NCBI GenBank assembly: GCA_019420545.1
Contig: JAHZGZ010000052.1
Coordinates: 1-14,080, forward strand
DNA: 14,080 nucleotides
DNA from: Bacteroidales bacterium
Lineage (GTDB): Bacteria; Bacteroidota; Bacteroidia; Bacteroidales; Muribaculaceae
Reading direction: 5' to 3'
Under the pieces are notes generated by a model. It was not told the DNA's origin. It saw only the letters and a program-made list of their open reading frames with translations, and did not search any database. Shown piece after piece: positions 1 through 7,478 of this stretch. The translations under genes and the position numbers were made by a program. Positions within the stretch are counted from its first letter, which is position 1, and each line of letters starts with the position of its first letter.

Positions 1-241
1 AAGCTATACGAGACAAAAGGTAACTTTATAATCACACAGCCTCTTGCCGTTTTTTGAAACAAATACAAAAATATATCAATGATATGAAAAATAATACCTG
101 TAGTCGGTCATTCGCCGGCATATTTCCGTCTGCTCTTCGGTCGTTATGGAACCCCATAACTCCCTCATCACAAACGAAAATCTGCTCGACGACTGACCGC
201 CCTGACGGTAACATTTATTATTAAACAAGCTCTAAATCCCG
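1..241. other. Non-coding stretch downstream of the PepSY-like gene
   Basis: I see no convincing gene here. The only long open frame (minus strand, 32-214) gives a protein of about 60 residues with no recognisable domain, signal peptide or family resemblance, and its lower half is AT-rich sequence typical of intergenic DNA. Positions 45-95 are very AT-rich. The one clear structure is the perfect hairpin at 143-160, listed separately. Any gene to the left lies outside the window. Confidence 0.6.
143..160. repeat. Perfect 7-bp inverted repeat (hairpin) in intergenic DNA
   Basis: GTTATGG at 143-149 and CCATAAC at 154-160 are exact reverse complements separated by the 4-base loop AACC. It lies about 80 bp past the stop codon of the PepSY-like gene, in the direction of that gene's transcription. 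No T-run follows on either strand, so it is not a canonical intrinsic terminator. It could stabilise the 3' end of a transcript, bind a protein, or be chance. The structure is seen directly; any role is inference. Confidence 0.35.
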
Positions 242-769
242 CTACTGTACGGCAGTGGTAGGCAGGATATCGGGAGCCGTATCCGACGGGACGGCTTTTA
301 TGAATGTACCGTCAGCGGTATAGAACACATCCATGTCGGCCTGTCCGGCTTTTTCTACCTCGAACACATAGAATTCAGAGGCCTTCTGCTTGTAGGCGGT
401 GATGTCATCGACTGTCCAGGTGCCATATTCTCCACGTGAGAAAGCTCCCGTCACCGCATTGTCAGGCACAAGGAAGAAATCCTTACCATAGTCGGACTCG
501 GTCATGGCCCATGCGGTGGTCTTGTCGAACCACACATCGTAACCGACACCATTCTTGTCGAACTCGGCAACACGGTATTCATTCTTGCGCTCCCACTTCA
601 CATTCTGAGCATCGGGGAACATATCCTTCAGGGCGGAGTTGAACGCGGCATCGACTTTATTGGTGACATAGTGGTCATCATCGTCGTCATCATTGCTGCA
701 CGAGGGCATCACAACGGCCATTGCGGCAATTGTGAGCGCAAAAGCAAATATCGAAACAAACTTCTTCAT
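242..769 (-). CDS. PepSY-like domain lipoprotein, probably surface-exposed
   Basis: A 175-residue lipoprotein when started at the MKKFVS methionine; an in-frame ATG six codons upstream (787) is possible, but the MKK start gives a normal signal peptide. A hydrophobic segment (about residues 5-20) leads to MPSC, with Cys24 as the likely lipidated residue. It is followed by Ser-Asn and six aspartates (residues 27-32), which resembles the acidic lipoprotein export signal that sends Bacteroidota lipoproteins to the cell surface. The rest looks like two divergent repeats of the PepSY-like (PF11396, BLIP-like fold) type. The first, about residues 38-92, has the familiar pattern of 'F-P-A-NVKW' followed by 'V-F-K-G-Y-VWFD'. 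The second is shorter and weaker. Length fits the family. Function is unknown; such proteins are usually called periplasmic or surface ligand-binding proteins. It is monocistronic as far as can be seen and divergent from purN. Confidence 0.8.
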   Translation of the reverse strand: MKKFVSIFAFALTIAAMAVVMPSCSNDDDDDDHYVTNKVDAAFNSALKDMFPDAQNVKWERKNEYRVAEFDKNGVGYDVWFDKTTAWAMTESDYGKDFFLVPDNAVTGAFSRGEYGTWTVDDITAYKQKASEFYVFEVEKAGQADMDVFYTADGTFIKAVPSDTAPDILPTTAVQ

Positions 770-804
770 AGGTATACGTTTTAGCAATCGTTAATTATTA
801 TAAA

Positions 805-835
805 TCAAGATATTAACATTCATAGGCGCATAAAA
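805..835 (-). promoter_or_regulatory. Candidate Bacteroidota-type promoter of the PepSY-like gene
   Basis: Read on the minus strand, TATCTTGA (complement of 805-812) partly matches the Bacteroidota -7 element TAnnTTTG. TTTT (complement of 832-835) approximates the -33 element TTTG. The spacing is 19 bases, within the usual 19-21. Transcription would start near 798-800, leaving a leader of about 30 bases before the start codon at 769. Both elements are imperfect and the region is AT-rich, so a chance match is possible. Confidence 0.35.
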
Positions 836-840
836 GTTCA

Positions 841-866
841 TCTGCCGGATTTTTTACTCCCGCAGA
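841..866. repeat. Imperfect inverted repeat just upstream of purN
   Basis: TCTGCCGG (841-848) and CCCGCAGA (859-866) can pair over 8 positions with one mismatch, around an AT-rich 10-base loop. It ends 19 bases before the purN start codon and lies upstream of the divergent PepSY-like gene. It might be a leader hairpin or an operator-like site. No T-run follows it on the plus strand. The pairing is visible; the role is unknown. Confidence 0.25.
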
Positions 867-885
867 AATTGCCTAACTTCACACC

Positions 886-1470
886 ATGGAAAAAGCATGT
901 GATAAAAAACGGTTCGCCATCTTCGCCTCGGGCGACGGCAGCAACGCCGAAAATATCGCCCGGTATTTCCGCGACAACAGCTGCAACGCGGAAGTGTCGT
1001 TGATTGTGTGCAACAACCCCAATGCCGGAGTGATAGAGCGCGCCCGACGTCTGGGCATCGACATGTACCTGCTTACCCGTGCTGAAATCAACGACCCGTC
1101 GCAGCTGCTTCCGATTATGGAAAAACATGGCGTAGATGTAATTGTACTGGCAGGTTTCCTGCTGATGGTACCCGCCTTCCTCATCGCGCGCTATAACGGG
1201 CGGATAGTCAACATTCATCCGGCCCTGCTCCCTAAGTTCGGAGGCAAGGGCATGTATGGCCGCCACGTCCACGAAGCCGTGGTAGCTGCCGGAGAGTGCG
1301 AGACAGGCATAACGATCCATCACGTAAGCGAGAGATACGACGAGGGACGTATCATATTCCAGGCCTCGGTAGACGTGACTGCCGATGACACCCCCGACAG
1401 CGTGGCCGCAAAAGTAAGGCTGCTCGAGGCCGACCATTTTCCGCGAGTGCTTGCCGAAACATTCCTATAA
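886..1470 (+). CDS. purN: Phosphoribosylglycinamide formyltransferase (PurN)
   Basis: Cytoplasmic enzyme of de novo purine synthesis. It transfers the formyl group of 10-formyltetrahydrofolate to glycinamide ribonucleotide, giving formyl-GAR. The 194 residues form one formyltransferase domain of normal length. Near the N-terminus FASGDGSNAENI (about residues 13-24) is the phosphate-binding loop of the nucleotide substrate. The signature VNIHPALLPKFGGKGMYG (about 108-125) contains catalytic Asn109 and His111. Asp152 in YDEGRIIFQA corresponds to the third catalytic residue of the E. coli enzyme. All three are intact, so the protein should be active. The next in-frame methionine is at residue 60, beyond the substrate loop, so the start at 886 is well supported. 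The mechanosensitive channel gene follows after 34 bp and is probably co-transcribed, although the two have no obvious functional link. Confidence 0.96.
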   Translation: MEKACDKKRFAIFASGDGSNAENIARYFRDNSCNAEVSLIVCNNPNAGVIERARRLGIDMYLLTRAEINDPSQLLPIMEKHGVDVIVLAGFLLMVPAFLIARYNGRIVNIHPALLPKFGGKGMYGRHVHEAVVAAGECETGITIHHVSERYDEGRIIFQASVDVTADDTPDSVAAKVRLLEADHFPRVLAETFL

Positions 1471-1504
1471 TCAATCTGTCACAACACAAATACCAGCCCT
1501 CCCC

Positions 1505-2704
1505 ATGTCAGAAAACATCCGCCTGATAGCCGACCTCATCGCTCCGGACACCCTCAACACCCATGTCGCCACAATATTGCTGCTCGCAAGCATAGGGATA
1601 GCGGCCGTCGTAGCCTATTACGTTACGAAAGGGATTCTCATGATGTTTGAAAAAGTAATACTGCGCAGCCCTACCGACTGGGACGACGACATGCTCAACC
1701 CGCGGCTTATGCGCGCCGTATCGCAGCTTGCCCCGGCCCTGGTAGTGTCGTGGCTGCTCCCTACGGTGTTCGGCGGTACTGGCGGTACCGTGAAGTGGAT
1801 AGATATAGTGACATCGCTCTACATACTCTGGGCCATAGTGCGAATAGTGGTGATACTCATCGACAACCTGTACAATGCCATGCTGCGCCGCGACAATCTG
1901 AAAGCCTATGCCATAACCGGCATATTCCAGATGTTCAAACTCATAGTAATCGGTATCGGCATCATCATCGCGGTAAGCATACTTATAGGCAAGACCCCGA
2001 TAGCCATCCTCACAGCCCTTGGTGCATCGGCGGCGGTGCTGTCGCTGGTATTCAAGGACATGATACTGGGGCTTGTGGCAGGCATACAGCTTACAGCAAA
2101 CAAGATGCTCCAACGCGGCGACTGGATAACAGTGCCCAACCGCGACCTCAACGGCGAAGTAATCGACGTATCGCTCACGACAGTCAAGGTACGCAACTGG
2201 GACAACTCCGTAACCACCATACCGCCCTATTCGCTCATTACAGACTCGTTCCGCAACTACCGGCCCATGCAGGTATCCGGAGGGCGCCGTGTTGACCGCG
2301 CCGTATATATCGACATCAATACCGTGCGCATGCTTTCCGCCGAGGAACTCGAGACGCTCGGGAGCCAAGGATTTCTGGCGCCCTCATCTCCGAAAGATAC
2401 GAAGCTCCCGGCCACTCATCATGTAAATCTGCGCCTGCTGCGCGACTATCTCGAACATTACCTCACAAACCATCCCGACGTCAATCCCGGCATGACCCTG
2501 ATGGTACGCCAGCTTGAGCCCACCCAGTCGGGACTGCCGGTGCAGCTTTACTTCTTTACACGCGACACGGCATGGGTCAACTACGAACACATACAGGCCG
2601 ACATTTTCGACCACGTATACGCCGTGATACACCATTTCGGTCTATCAATATTCCAGACCCCCGCCGGCTCCGATATCGCAGCCCTCCCCGCCGGAAAGAG
2701 ATAA
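1505..2704 (+). CDS. Small-conductance mechanosensitive channel, YbdG (MscM)-like MscS family
   Basis: Inner-membrane channel of the MscS superfamily that opens under membrane tension and protects the cell from osmotic down-shock. With the start at 1505 it has 399 residues, close to the roughly 415 of E. coli YbdG. Five hydrophobic helices can be seen, at about residues 20-45, 60-80, 90-118, 135-160 and 162-188. The last is the Gly/Ala-rich pore helix with ALTALGASAAVLSLVFKD, the hallmark of the family. It leads into the beta domain (RGDWITVPNRDLNGEVIDVSL and then VRNWDNSVTTIPPYSL), and the C-terminal alpha/beta cytoplasmic domain follows. An upstream in-frame ATG at 1451 overlaps the end of purN and would add 18 residues that look like read-through of intergenic sequence, so I chose 1505. 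It ends 11 bp from the stop codon of the convergent epimerase gene. Confidence 0.93.
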   Translation: MSENIRLIADLIAPDTLNTHVATILLLASIGIAAVVAYYVTKGILMMFEKVILRSPTDWDDDMLNPRLMRAVSQLAPALVVSWLLPTVFGGTGGTVKWIDIVTSLYILWAIVRIVVILIDNLYNAMLRRDNLKAYAITGIFQMFKLIVIGIGIIIAVSILIGKTPIAILTALGASAAVLSLVFKDMILGLVAGIQLTANKMLQRGDWITVPNRDLNGEVIDVSLTTVKVRNWDNSVTTIPPYSLITDSFRNYRPMQVSGGRRVDRAVYIDINTVRMLSAEELETLGSQGFLAPSSPKDTKLPATHHVNLRLLRDYLEHYLTNHPDVNPGMTLMVRQLEPTQSGLPVQLYFFTRDTAWVNYEHIQADIFDHVYAVIHHFGLSIFQTPAGSDIAALPAGKR

Positions 2705-2715
2705 GAGATTCGTGC

Positions 2716-3957
2716 TCATCCCAAAATGGCGAGAGTCTCAAGACACATCCTCGTGTTGTGATAGGGACATTTCCAGAACCCGGCCTTATCGTTGCTGCGC
2801 GTCGGAGTGCCCGTGACACCGTCGCAGCTCCAGAACCATTCCCCGCCTTCATGATCCACAATATGGGAATCTATATACCGCCATGTGTTCAAGGCATTTT
2901 CGAGCATGTCGGCGCGACCATGATATTTCCATAGATAAAGCTGCCCTATGACTGCTTCAGCCTGTACCCACCAATGACGTTCGGTATCCGCCGAGCCATC
3001 GGCATTAAGTTCGTATATCATTGAACCGTCGGGCTGCATCCCTTCAAGCGCTGCCAATGCTATGGCCTCGCAGTGCTCCCGCACTTCCGCCAAAAGATCG
3101 TTGTCACCGAGCACCATAGCGCTCTCAAGCAACAGCCATGAAGCTTCTATGTCGTGGCCGAACGACGTTGTAGCGTCGGTACGGTTCCAGGAAGTGTCGA
3201 AAAACAGCCCGAGATGTCGCGTAGAAGGATCCTCTATACGCTCTATAAACACCTTCAGTAGCGATTTTATCGCCTCCGCGAGGGAAGCATCTGGCCATAC
3301 GGTGAAAAGTCGCGTATATGGTTCTATTATATGCAGATGAGTATTCATACTCTTAGCCACATTCATATCCTTGGCGCTAAGGCGCATGTCGGCTATCGGT
3401 GACCAATCACGTGCTGTAGCCTCGATATATCCCCCATCAGCCAGATCACGGGAATGAGTCTCAATATCCCTGAAAAGCCTCACTGCATAGTCGAGCGCAA
3501 GGCGTCCACGCTCATCGGAAGTACCGGCCGCCGCCACATATTCGGCGAGGCCGTATATGGCGAAACCAAGCGCGTAAAACTGCTTATGAGTATCGCAGGG
3601 AGTACCGTCGGAATTCATCGACCAGTACACTCCTCCGTACTCATGATCGTAGAAACAGTCGATAAGCACATCCAGCGCCCTGTCGGCCATATTCCGGCAT
3701 ACAGGATCGCCGAGCACACGCCACGCGGCAGCGAACGACCACAACAGGCGCCCGGCAAGCACGGCCCCTTTCTGAGCATGTTCATCAAGACGGTCATACC
3801 CGTCACGACGTCCGTAAAATCCACCGGCCGGATCCACCATGGTGTTCATCCAGTATGGAAGAATATTTTCAGTAAGGTTACGGCGCACTGACTCTACAAA
3901 AGTGCGTCGCGCATCAATCTCGCACATATGATGTGTATCAGTTGTTTGTATCGGCAT
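2716..3957 (-). CDS. AGE-family epimerase, cellobiose/mannobiose 2-epimerase
   Basis: Cytoplasmic enzyme inverting C2 of the reducing-end sugar of beta-1,4-disaccharides. In this setting it should convert mannobiose to mannosylglucose, the substrate of the GH130 phosphorylase in the same operon. The protein is a 413-residue (alpha/alpha)6 barrel of normal length with no signal peptide. Active-site residues known from the Rhodothermus enzyme appear in order: His207 in NTHLHIIEPYT, His268 and Glu271 in FGHDIEASW, the Trp pair in RHWWVQAE (about 329-330), and Trp395 and His400 in FWKCPYHNTRMCLE. That last motif separates cellobiose 2-epimerases from N-acylglucosamine 2-epimerases. The given start overlaps the symporter gene by 20 bp. 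An in-frame ATG at 3927, giving 403 residues, lies 10 bp after the symporter stop and is equally plausible, since residues 1-10 look unlike the family. It is the last gene of the operon. Confidence 0.92.
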   Translation of the reverse strand: MPIQTTDTHHMCEIDARRTFVESVRRNLTENILPYWMNTMVDPAGGFYGRRDGYDRLDEHAQKGAVLAGRLLWSFAAAWRVLGDPVCRNMADRALDVLIDCFYDHEYGGVYWSMNSDGTPCDTHKQFYALGFAIYGLAEYVAAAGTSDERGRLALDYAVRLFRDIETHSRDLADGGYIEATARDWSPIADMRLSAKDMNVAKSMNTHLHIIEPYTRLFTVWPDASLAEAIKSLLKVFIERIEDPSTRHLGLFFDTSWNRTDATTSFGHDIEASWLLLESAMVLGDNDLLAEVREHCEAIALAALEGMQPDGSMIYELNADGSADTERHWWVQAEAVIGQLYLWKYHGRADMLENALNTWRYIDSHIVDHEGGEWFWSCDGVTGTPTRSNDKAGFWKCPYHNTRMCLETLAILG

Positions 3958-5371
3958 AATCGGTCATTTCATAATAGGAGGCCGGCTCGGCTACGACAGC
4001 CCGGCGCTGACGCAGCCGGTCGACTATGATTCTTACCCTACGGGTATTCAGCGGATAAAAGCTAACCACCACGATAGCGATCATTGACACCATGGCCGGA
4101 ATCAAACTCATGAGCAGCCACAATCCGGCGACAGCTTCCGATGATTGCGCCACATCGGCATCAGCTACGTAGCCGAACATGCCGAGCAGACTCAGCACCG
4201 CCCATCCGCCGAATGCGCTTCCAAACTTCTGTGCCATCGATGATGATGAGAATATCAGTCCTGTAGAGGCCGTATGGTTACGCAGTTCGGAATAATCCGA
4301 TACATCGGCATACATCGACCACACCAATGGCGACATCATACCGGTAAGAAGCGAGATCAGCACCTGAAGGATCAGCATCATCATGTAGCCTGATGTCGAT
4401 ACCGGAACAAAGAAGAACAAGGTACTGAACACCACAAGCATCGCATTGACCAGTATGAACGTCGTCTTCTTGCCGAGGCGTGCGGTGACCGGCATGGCCA
4501 GCGCAACTCCGGCCATGTTGGCGATTTCGCCGATACCCAGAAACAATCCCGAATAAAAAAGTATCAATACTCCGCCGAAATCGAGATATGCATTGTTTCC
4601 GATAACCTCAACAAAGAAATAGGCCACAGTGGCACCGCGCACAGTGCTGAACATATTGTAGCACAATGCCGCACCAATCAGTATCCACCAAGGACGGTTG
4701 TGCAGAAGCGCCTTGAAATCGGCGCCTACGCTAACACTCGACACGGTGTGGAGCCGTTCACGCGTAGCCTTGAAGCAACAGATGAAGAGCACGCAACAGG
4801 CCACCGCAATCACCGCCATGGCCAACTGCCACGACTGCCGGATATCGGCGCCAAAGGTCGTCCTGAACATCGTACACAAAGGCTCCCACGAGGCCAACGC
4901 CACAAACGATCCGGCATAGGCGAATATCATGCGGAACGATGAGTACTCCGTCTTTTCATCGGGATTGTCGGTTATAACACCAAGTATAGCTCCATAAGGC
5001 ACATTGATTCCGGTATACACCGTCATCATCAGCACATATGTGACGTAAGCCCACACAAGCTTGCCGGCATAAGCCAGATCGGGCGTGGTGAACAGCAGTA
5101 CGCCGCACACCGAAAAAGGTACAGCCATCCACAGCAGCCACGGGCGGTACTTACCCCAGCGCGAATGCGTACGGTCGGCCACTATGCCCATCATGGGATC
5201 CGATATCGCATCCCAGATTCTGGTGATGACAACCAACACTCCGGCATCGACGAGCGACAGGCCGAACACATTGGAATAGAAAAACGGCAGATAATAGCTG
5301 AATATCTTCCAGAACATGGATGAGGCCATATCGCCGAGTCCATATCCGATCTTCTCTTTCAGGTGCTTCAT
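3938..5371 (-). CDS. GPH-family sugar:cation symporter, probably for mannobiose
   Basis: Inner-membrane secondary transporter of the glycoside-pentoside-hexuronide:cation symporter family (MelB type, major facilitator fold). Its 477 residues have about twelve hydrophobic segments. The N-terminal half carries the family signature: KIGYGLGDMASSMFW near the start, then RIWDAISDPMMGIVADRT with its conserved acidic residues, then RWGKYRPWLLW on the first cytoplasmic loops. The sequence shows the family, not the sugar. The flanking GH130 and 2-epimerase genes point to mannobiose or short mannooligosaccharides, as for the symporter of the Bacteroides fragilis mannan cluster. The cation (Na+ or H+) cannot be told from sequence. 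It starts 22 bp after the regulator gene and overlaps or nearly touches the epimerase gene, so translation of the last two genes may be coupled. Confidence 0.9.
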   Translation of the reverse strand: MKHLKEKIGYGLGDMASSMFWKIFSYYLPFFYSNVFGLSLVDAGVLVVITRIWDAISDPMMGIVADRTHSRWGKYRPWLLWMAVPFSVCGVLLFTTPDLAYAGKLVWAYVTYVLMMTVYTGINVPYGAILGVITDNPDEKTEYSSFRMIFAYAGSFVALASWEPLCTMFRTTFGADIRQSWQLAMAVIAVACCVLFICCFKATRERLHTVSSVSVGADFKALLHNRPWWILIGAALCYNMFSTVRGATVAYFFVEVIGNNAYLDFGGVLILFYSGLFLGIGEIANMAGVALAMPVTARLGKKTTFILVNAMLVVFSTLFFFVPVSTSGYMMMLILQVLISLLTGMMSPLVWSMYADVSDYSELRNHTASTGLIFSSSSMAQKFGSAFGGWAVLSLLGMFGYVADADVAQSSEAVAGLWLLMSLIPAMVSMIAIVVVSFYPLNTRRVRIIVDRLRQRRAVVAEPASYYEMTDYADTNN

Positions 5372-5393
5372 GATTCAATTGTGGTATAGTTCT

Positions 5394-6269
5394 TCAAGTA
5401 AGTAATTTGCGGCGCCGGTAATTCTCGCGGAACTCTTTTGGCGTACATCCTTTCTTGCGCTTGAATATGCGGTTGAAATTAGATATATTGTTGAATCCGC
5501 AGTCATAGCAAATCTCGGCTATCGACATGGTACTGTCGACGAGCATTCGTGTGGCATGACCGAGACGCAGCTCGATGATATAGTCCGACACCGACTTGCC
5601 GGTACGCAGCTTGAAAAAGCGGCTGAATGCAGTAGGCGTCATGGCCACACGGTCGGCAAGATCGTTGAGTCTCACCTCATCACGGTAGTTACTGCTGATA
5701 TATTCCTGAATTTTTTGAATCCGGCGGCTGTCGACCGACGGCCTGACATTGGCGAAGGAGGTACTTGACAACGGCCTGTAATGTCCGTTTTCGGCCAGTT
5801 CGTACAGCAGTTCAAGCAAGCCTATGAGACGGTGGAAATTAGATTCGATCCTCGTAAGCTTGTCAAAAAGATGGTATACGCGCAATATCGTTTCGAGCTC
5901 GAAAGCCACTCCGACAGATGAGTCGGAAAGTAGCCTTCGGATAGGTTCAAGAGGATTCTTACCGAGGAATTCCTCGCCGAAAAGATGATTGGAGAACTGT
6001 ATGGTGATCTCCCTCATACGCGGCGAGCGACACTCATACTGCTCCCAGCCGTGCTCAATATTGTTACCTACCATCACCAGGTCGTAGTCACCGAGTTCCT
6101 CGATCGAGTCTCCCACAATGCGTCTGGCACCGCGGCAGTTCTCAACGAGGTTCAGTTCATATTCGCAATGACGATGGATCGGGAAAGTGAAACTTTCTTT
6201 GTAACGGTCGACCAGATAGAAACAATCCTTGTCGGACAGCGGCGTGACCTCGGTTATTACAGTTCCCAT
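5394..6269 (-). CDS. AraC-family transcriptional regulator of the mannan operon
   Basis: A 291-residue one-component regulator with no membrane segments. The N-terminal part (about residues 15-95) looks like an AraC-type cupin sugar-binding domain; FPIHRHCEYELNLV is the typical metal or ligand-binding strand. A helical linker follows (about 105-165). The C-terminal 100 residues hold the two helix-turn-helix units: VRLNDLADRVAMTPTAFSRFFK (about 199-220), then STMSIAEICYDCGFNNISNFNRIFK (about 246-270), ending in the usual CTPKEFREN. It lies 2 bp after the GH130 stop codon and 22 bp before the symporter, so it is co-transcribed with the genes it probably controls. Having no periplasmic sensor, it should respond to a cytoplasmic sugar such as mannobiose or mannosylglucose (inference). 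This differs from the hybrid two-component sensors that control many Bacteroides PULs. I could not identify its binding site. Confidence 0.9.
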   Translation of the reverse strand: MGTVITEVTPLSDKDCFYLVDRYKESFTFPIHRHCEYELNLVENCRGARRIVGDSIEELGDYDLVMVGNNIEHGWEQYECRSPRMREITIQFSNHLFGEEFLGKNPLEPIRRLLSDSSVGVAFELETILRVYHLFDKLTRIESNFHRLIGLLELLYELAENGHYRPLSSTSFANVRPSVDSRRIQKIQEYISSNYRDEVRLNDLADRVAMTPTAFSRFFKLRTGKSVSDYIIELRLGHATRMLVDSTMSIAEICYDCGFNNISNFNRIFKRKKGCTPKEFRENYRRRKLLT

Positions 6270-6271
6270 TG

Positions 6272-7438
6272 TTACATAAATGCCATATTTCGGTCAATCA
6301 AATCATTAAGGCGCTTTACAGTTTGAGCGGTAGTGAGACCGTCGGCCGGGGTGTTGAGACAGTAATCCACCAGCCGGTCAACAGAAGTTTCGGCCACATG
6401 CATACGTGTGTCGGATGAAGCATAATAAATCAGCAGACGTCCGTCGTCATCGGCAATCCATCCGTTGGAAAAGAGCACGTTCATCACGTCGCCGGTATAT
6501 TCATCGCCCTCCGGGGCCATGAAATAGCCGGCAGGTGCGGCGATACGGCGCCATGGCTCGTCAAGCGCAGTCATGTACACATACAATACATATCGCAATC
6601 CCGAAGCACAGTTTCTTACACCATGGGCCAGATGCAGCCATCCACGTGGTGTCTTGATGGGGTGCGGGCCTTCGCCGTTTTTCGACTCCTTAATAGTGTG
6701 GTAGATACGCTCGTCGATTATGCGTTCCTCTCGGGTAATCTCGGCATGTGTAATGTCGTCGATGAGCGTCCAGCCTATGCCTCCACCCTTGCAGGCGTCA
6801 ATAAATGAATCCTGGGGACGGGTATAGAGAGCGTATCGTCCATCGACAAACTCCGGATGCAGCACTACGTTGCGCTGCTGTGTACCGCACTTGAGGTCGG
6901 GCAGCCGCTCCCATTCGATCAAGTCGTGTGTACGTGCTATGCCGCAAGCAGCTGTGGCTGCCGACAGGTCGTCAGGGCATGAATCATCGTGGCGCTCCAC
7001 GCAGAACAGGCCGTAAATCCATCCGTCCTCATGGCGTGTCAGGCGCATGTCGTAGACGTTGGTTCCCGGTTCGTCGGTTTCGGGCATGGTTACCGGACGA
7101 TCCCAGAATCGGAATCCGTCAATACCGTTGTCACTCTCGGCGACCGCAAAAAACGATTTGCGGTCGGTACTCTCGACGCGCACCATCAGCAGATAACGGC
7201 CGTCAATCTTTATGGCCCCGGCATTGAAGGCGGCGTTGACACCGAAACGCTCCATGAACCACGGATTGGTGTCGGGATTGAAATCATACTTCCAGAAAGG
7301 AGGTACATGTGCGGCTGTAATTATCGGATAACGGTAACGGCGATACAAGCCATTGCCTTCAATGGGAATATTTTTACGGTTTATCAGTTCTTCGTAGCGT
7401 GACAGCACGAGGGCTTTTCGTTGTTCAAAGATACTCAT
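6272..7438 (-). CDS. GH130 4-O-beta-D-mannosyl-D-glucose phosphorylase
   Basis: Cytoplasmic phosphorylase that splits mannosyl-beta-1,4-glucose with inorganic phosphate into alpha-mannose 1-phosphate and glucose. The 388-residue protein is a five-bladed beta-propeller enzyme of usual length without a signal peptide. It matches the GH130_1 (mannosylglucose phosphorylase) pattern closely. Asp130 in GTNVYDMRLTRHEDGWIYG is the general acid, one position off the catalytic Asp131 of the B. fragilis enzyme. KESKNGEGPHPIKT (about residues 252-265) followed by GWLHLAHGVRN is the phosphate and substrate-binding region, and NVLFSNGWI with YYASSDTRMHVAET closes the last blade. GH130_2 enzymes, which act on longer mannooligosaccharides, lack this exact combination, so mannosylglucose is the likeliest substrate. 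It is 40 bp after the mannanase and 2 bp before the AraC gene. With the epimerase it makes a cytoplasmic beta-mannosidase unnecessary for mannobiose. Confidence 0.94.
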   Translation of the reverse strand: MSIFEQRKALVLSRYEELINRKNIPIEGNGLYRRYRYPIITAAHVPPFWKYDFNPDTNPWFMERFGVNAAFNAGAIKIDGRYLLMVRVESTDRKSFFAVAESDNGIDGFRFWDRPVTMPETDEPGTNVYDMRLTRHEDGWIYGLFCVERHDDSCPDDLSAATAACGIARTHDLIEWERLPDLKCGTQQRNVVLHPEFVDGRYALYTRPQDSFIDACKGGGIGWTLIDDITHAEITREERIIDERIYHTIKESKNGEGPHPIKTPRGWLHLAHGVRNCASGLRYVLYVYMTALDEPWRRIAAPAGYFMAPEGDEYTGDVMNVLFSNGWIADDDGRLLIYYASSDTRMHVAETSVDRLVDYCLNTPADGLTTAQTVKRLNDLIDRNMAFM

Positions 7439-7478
7439 AGTGATCAGTAATGATTAGTTCAGGTTCAGCGCAATATCG

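Noticed and set aside
32..214. Small minus-strand open frame of 60 codons
   Set aside because: There is no domain or plausible start signal, and its end runs through AT-rich sequence, giving a hydrophobic tail by composition. I treat it as non-coding.
851..881. Possible plus-strand promoter for purN (TTTT, 19 bases, TAACTTCA)
   Set aside because: The spacing fits, but the transcription start would fall at or just past the purN start codon at 886, which implies a leaderless mRNA. Both elements are also imperfect, so I do not list it.
1451..1504. Upstream in-frame ATG for the mechanosensitive channel
   Set aside because: It overlaps the end of purN, and the 18 extra residues are polar and unlike the family N-terminus. 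The ATG at 1505 puts the first helix at the expected place.
1508..2368. Minus-strand open frame (286 codons) opposite the mechanosensitive channel gene
   Set aside because: The translation is rich in Tyr, His, Arg and Val, as expected from reading a membrane protein gene backwards. It has no domain or signal, while the plus-strand frame is a clear MscS-family channel.
2655..2695. Possible terminator stem (CCGGC with GCCGG) at the end of the channel gene
   Set aside because: The stem is only 5 bp with a loop of about 20 bases, no T-run follows on either strand, and it is within coding sequence.
3954..5371. The GPH symporter as a general major facilitator drug exporter
   Set aside because: The RIWDAISDPMMGIVADRT and RWGKYRPW motifs are those of the sugar:cation symporter family, and the gene lies between sugar enzymes.
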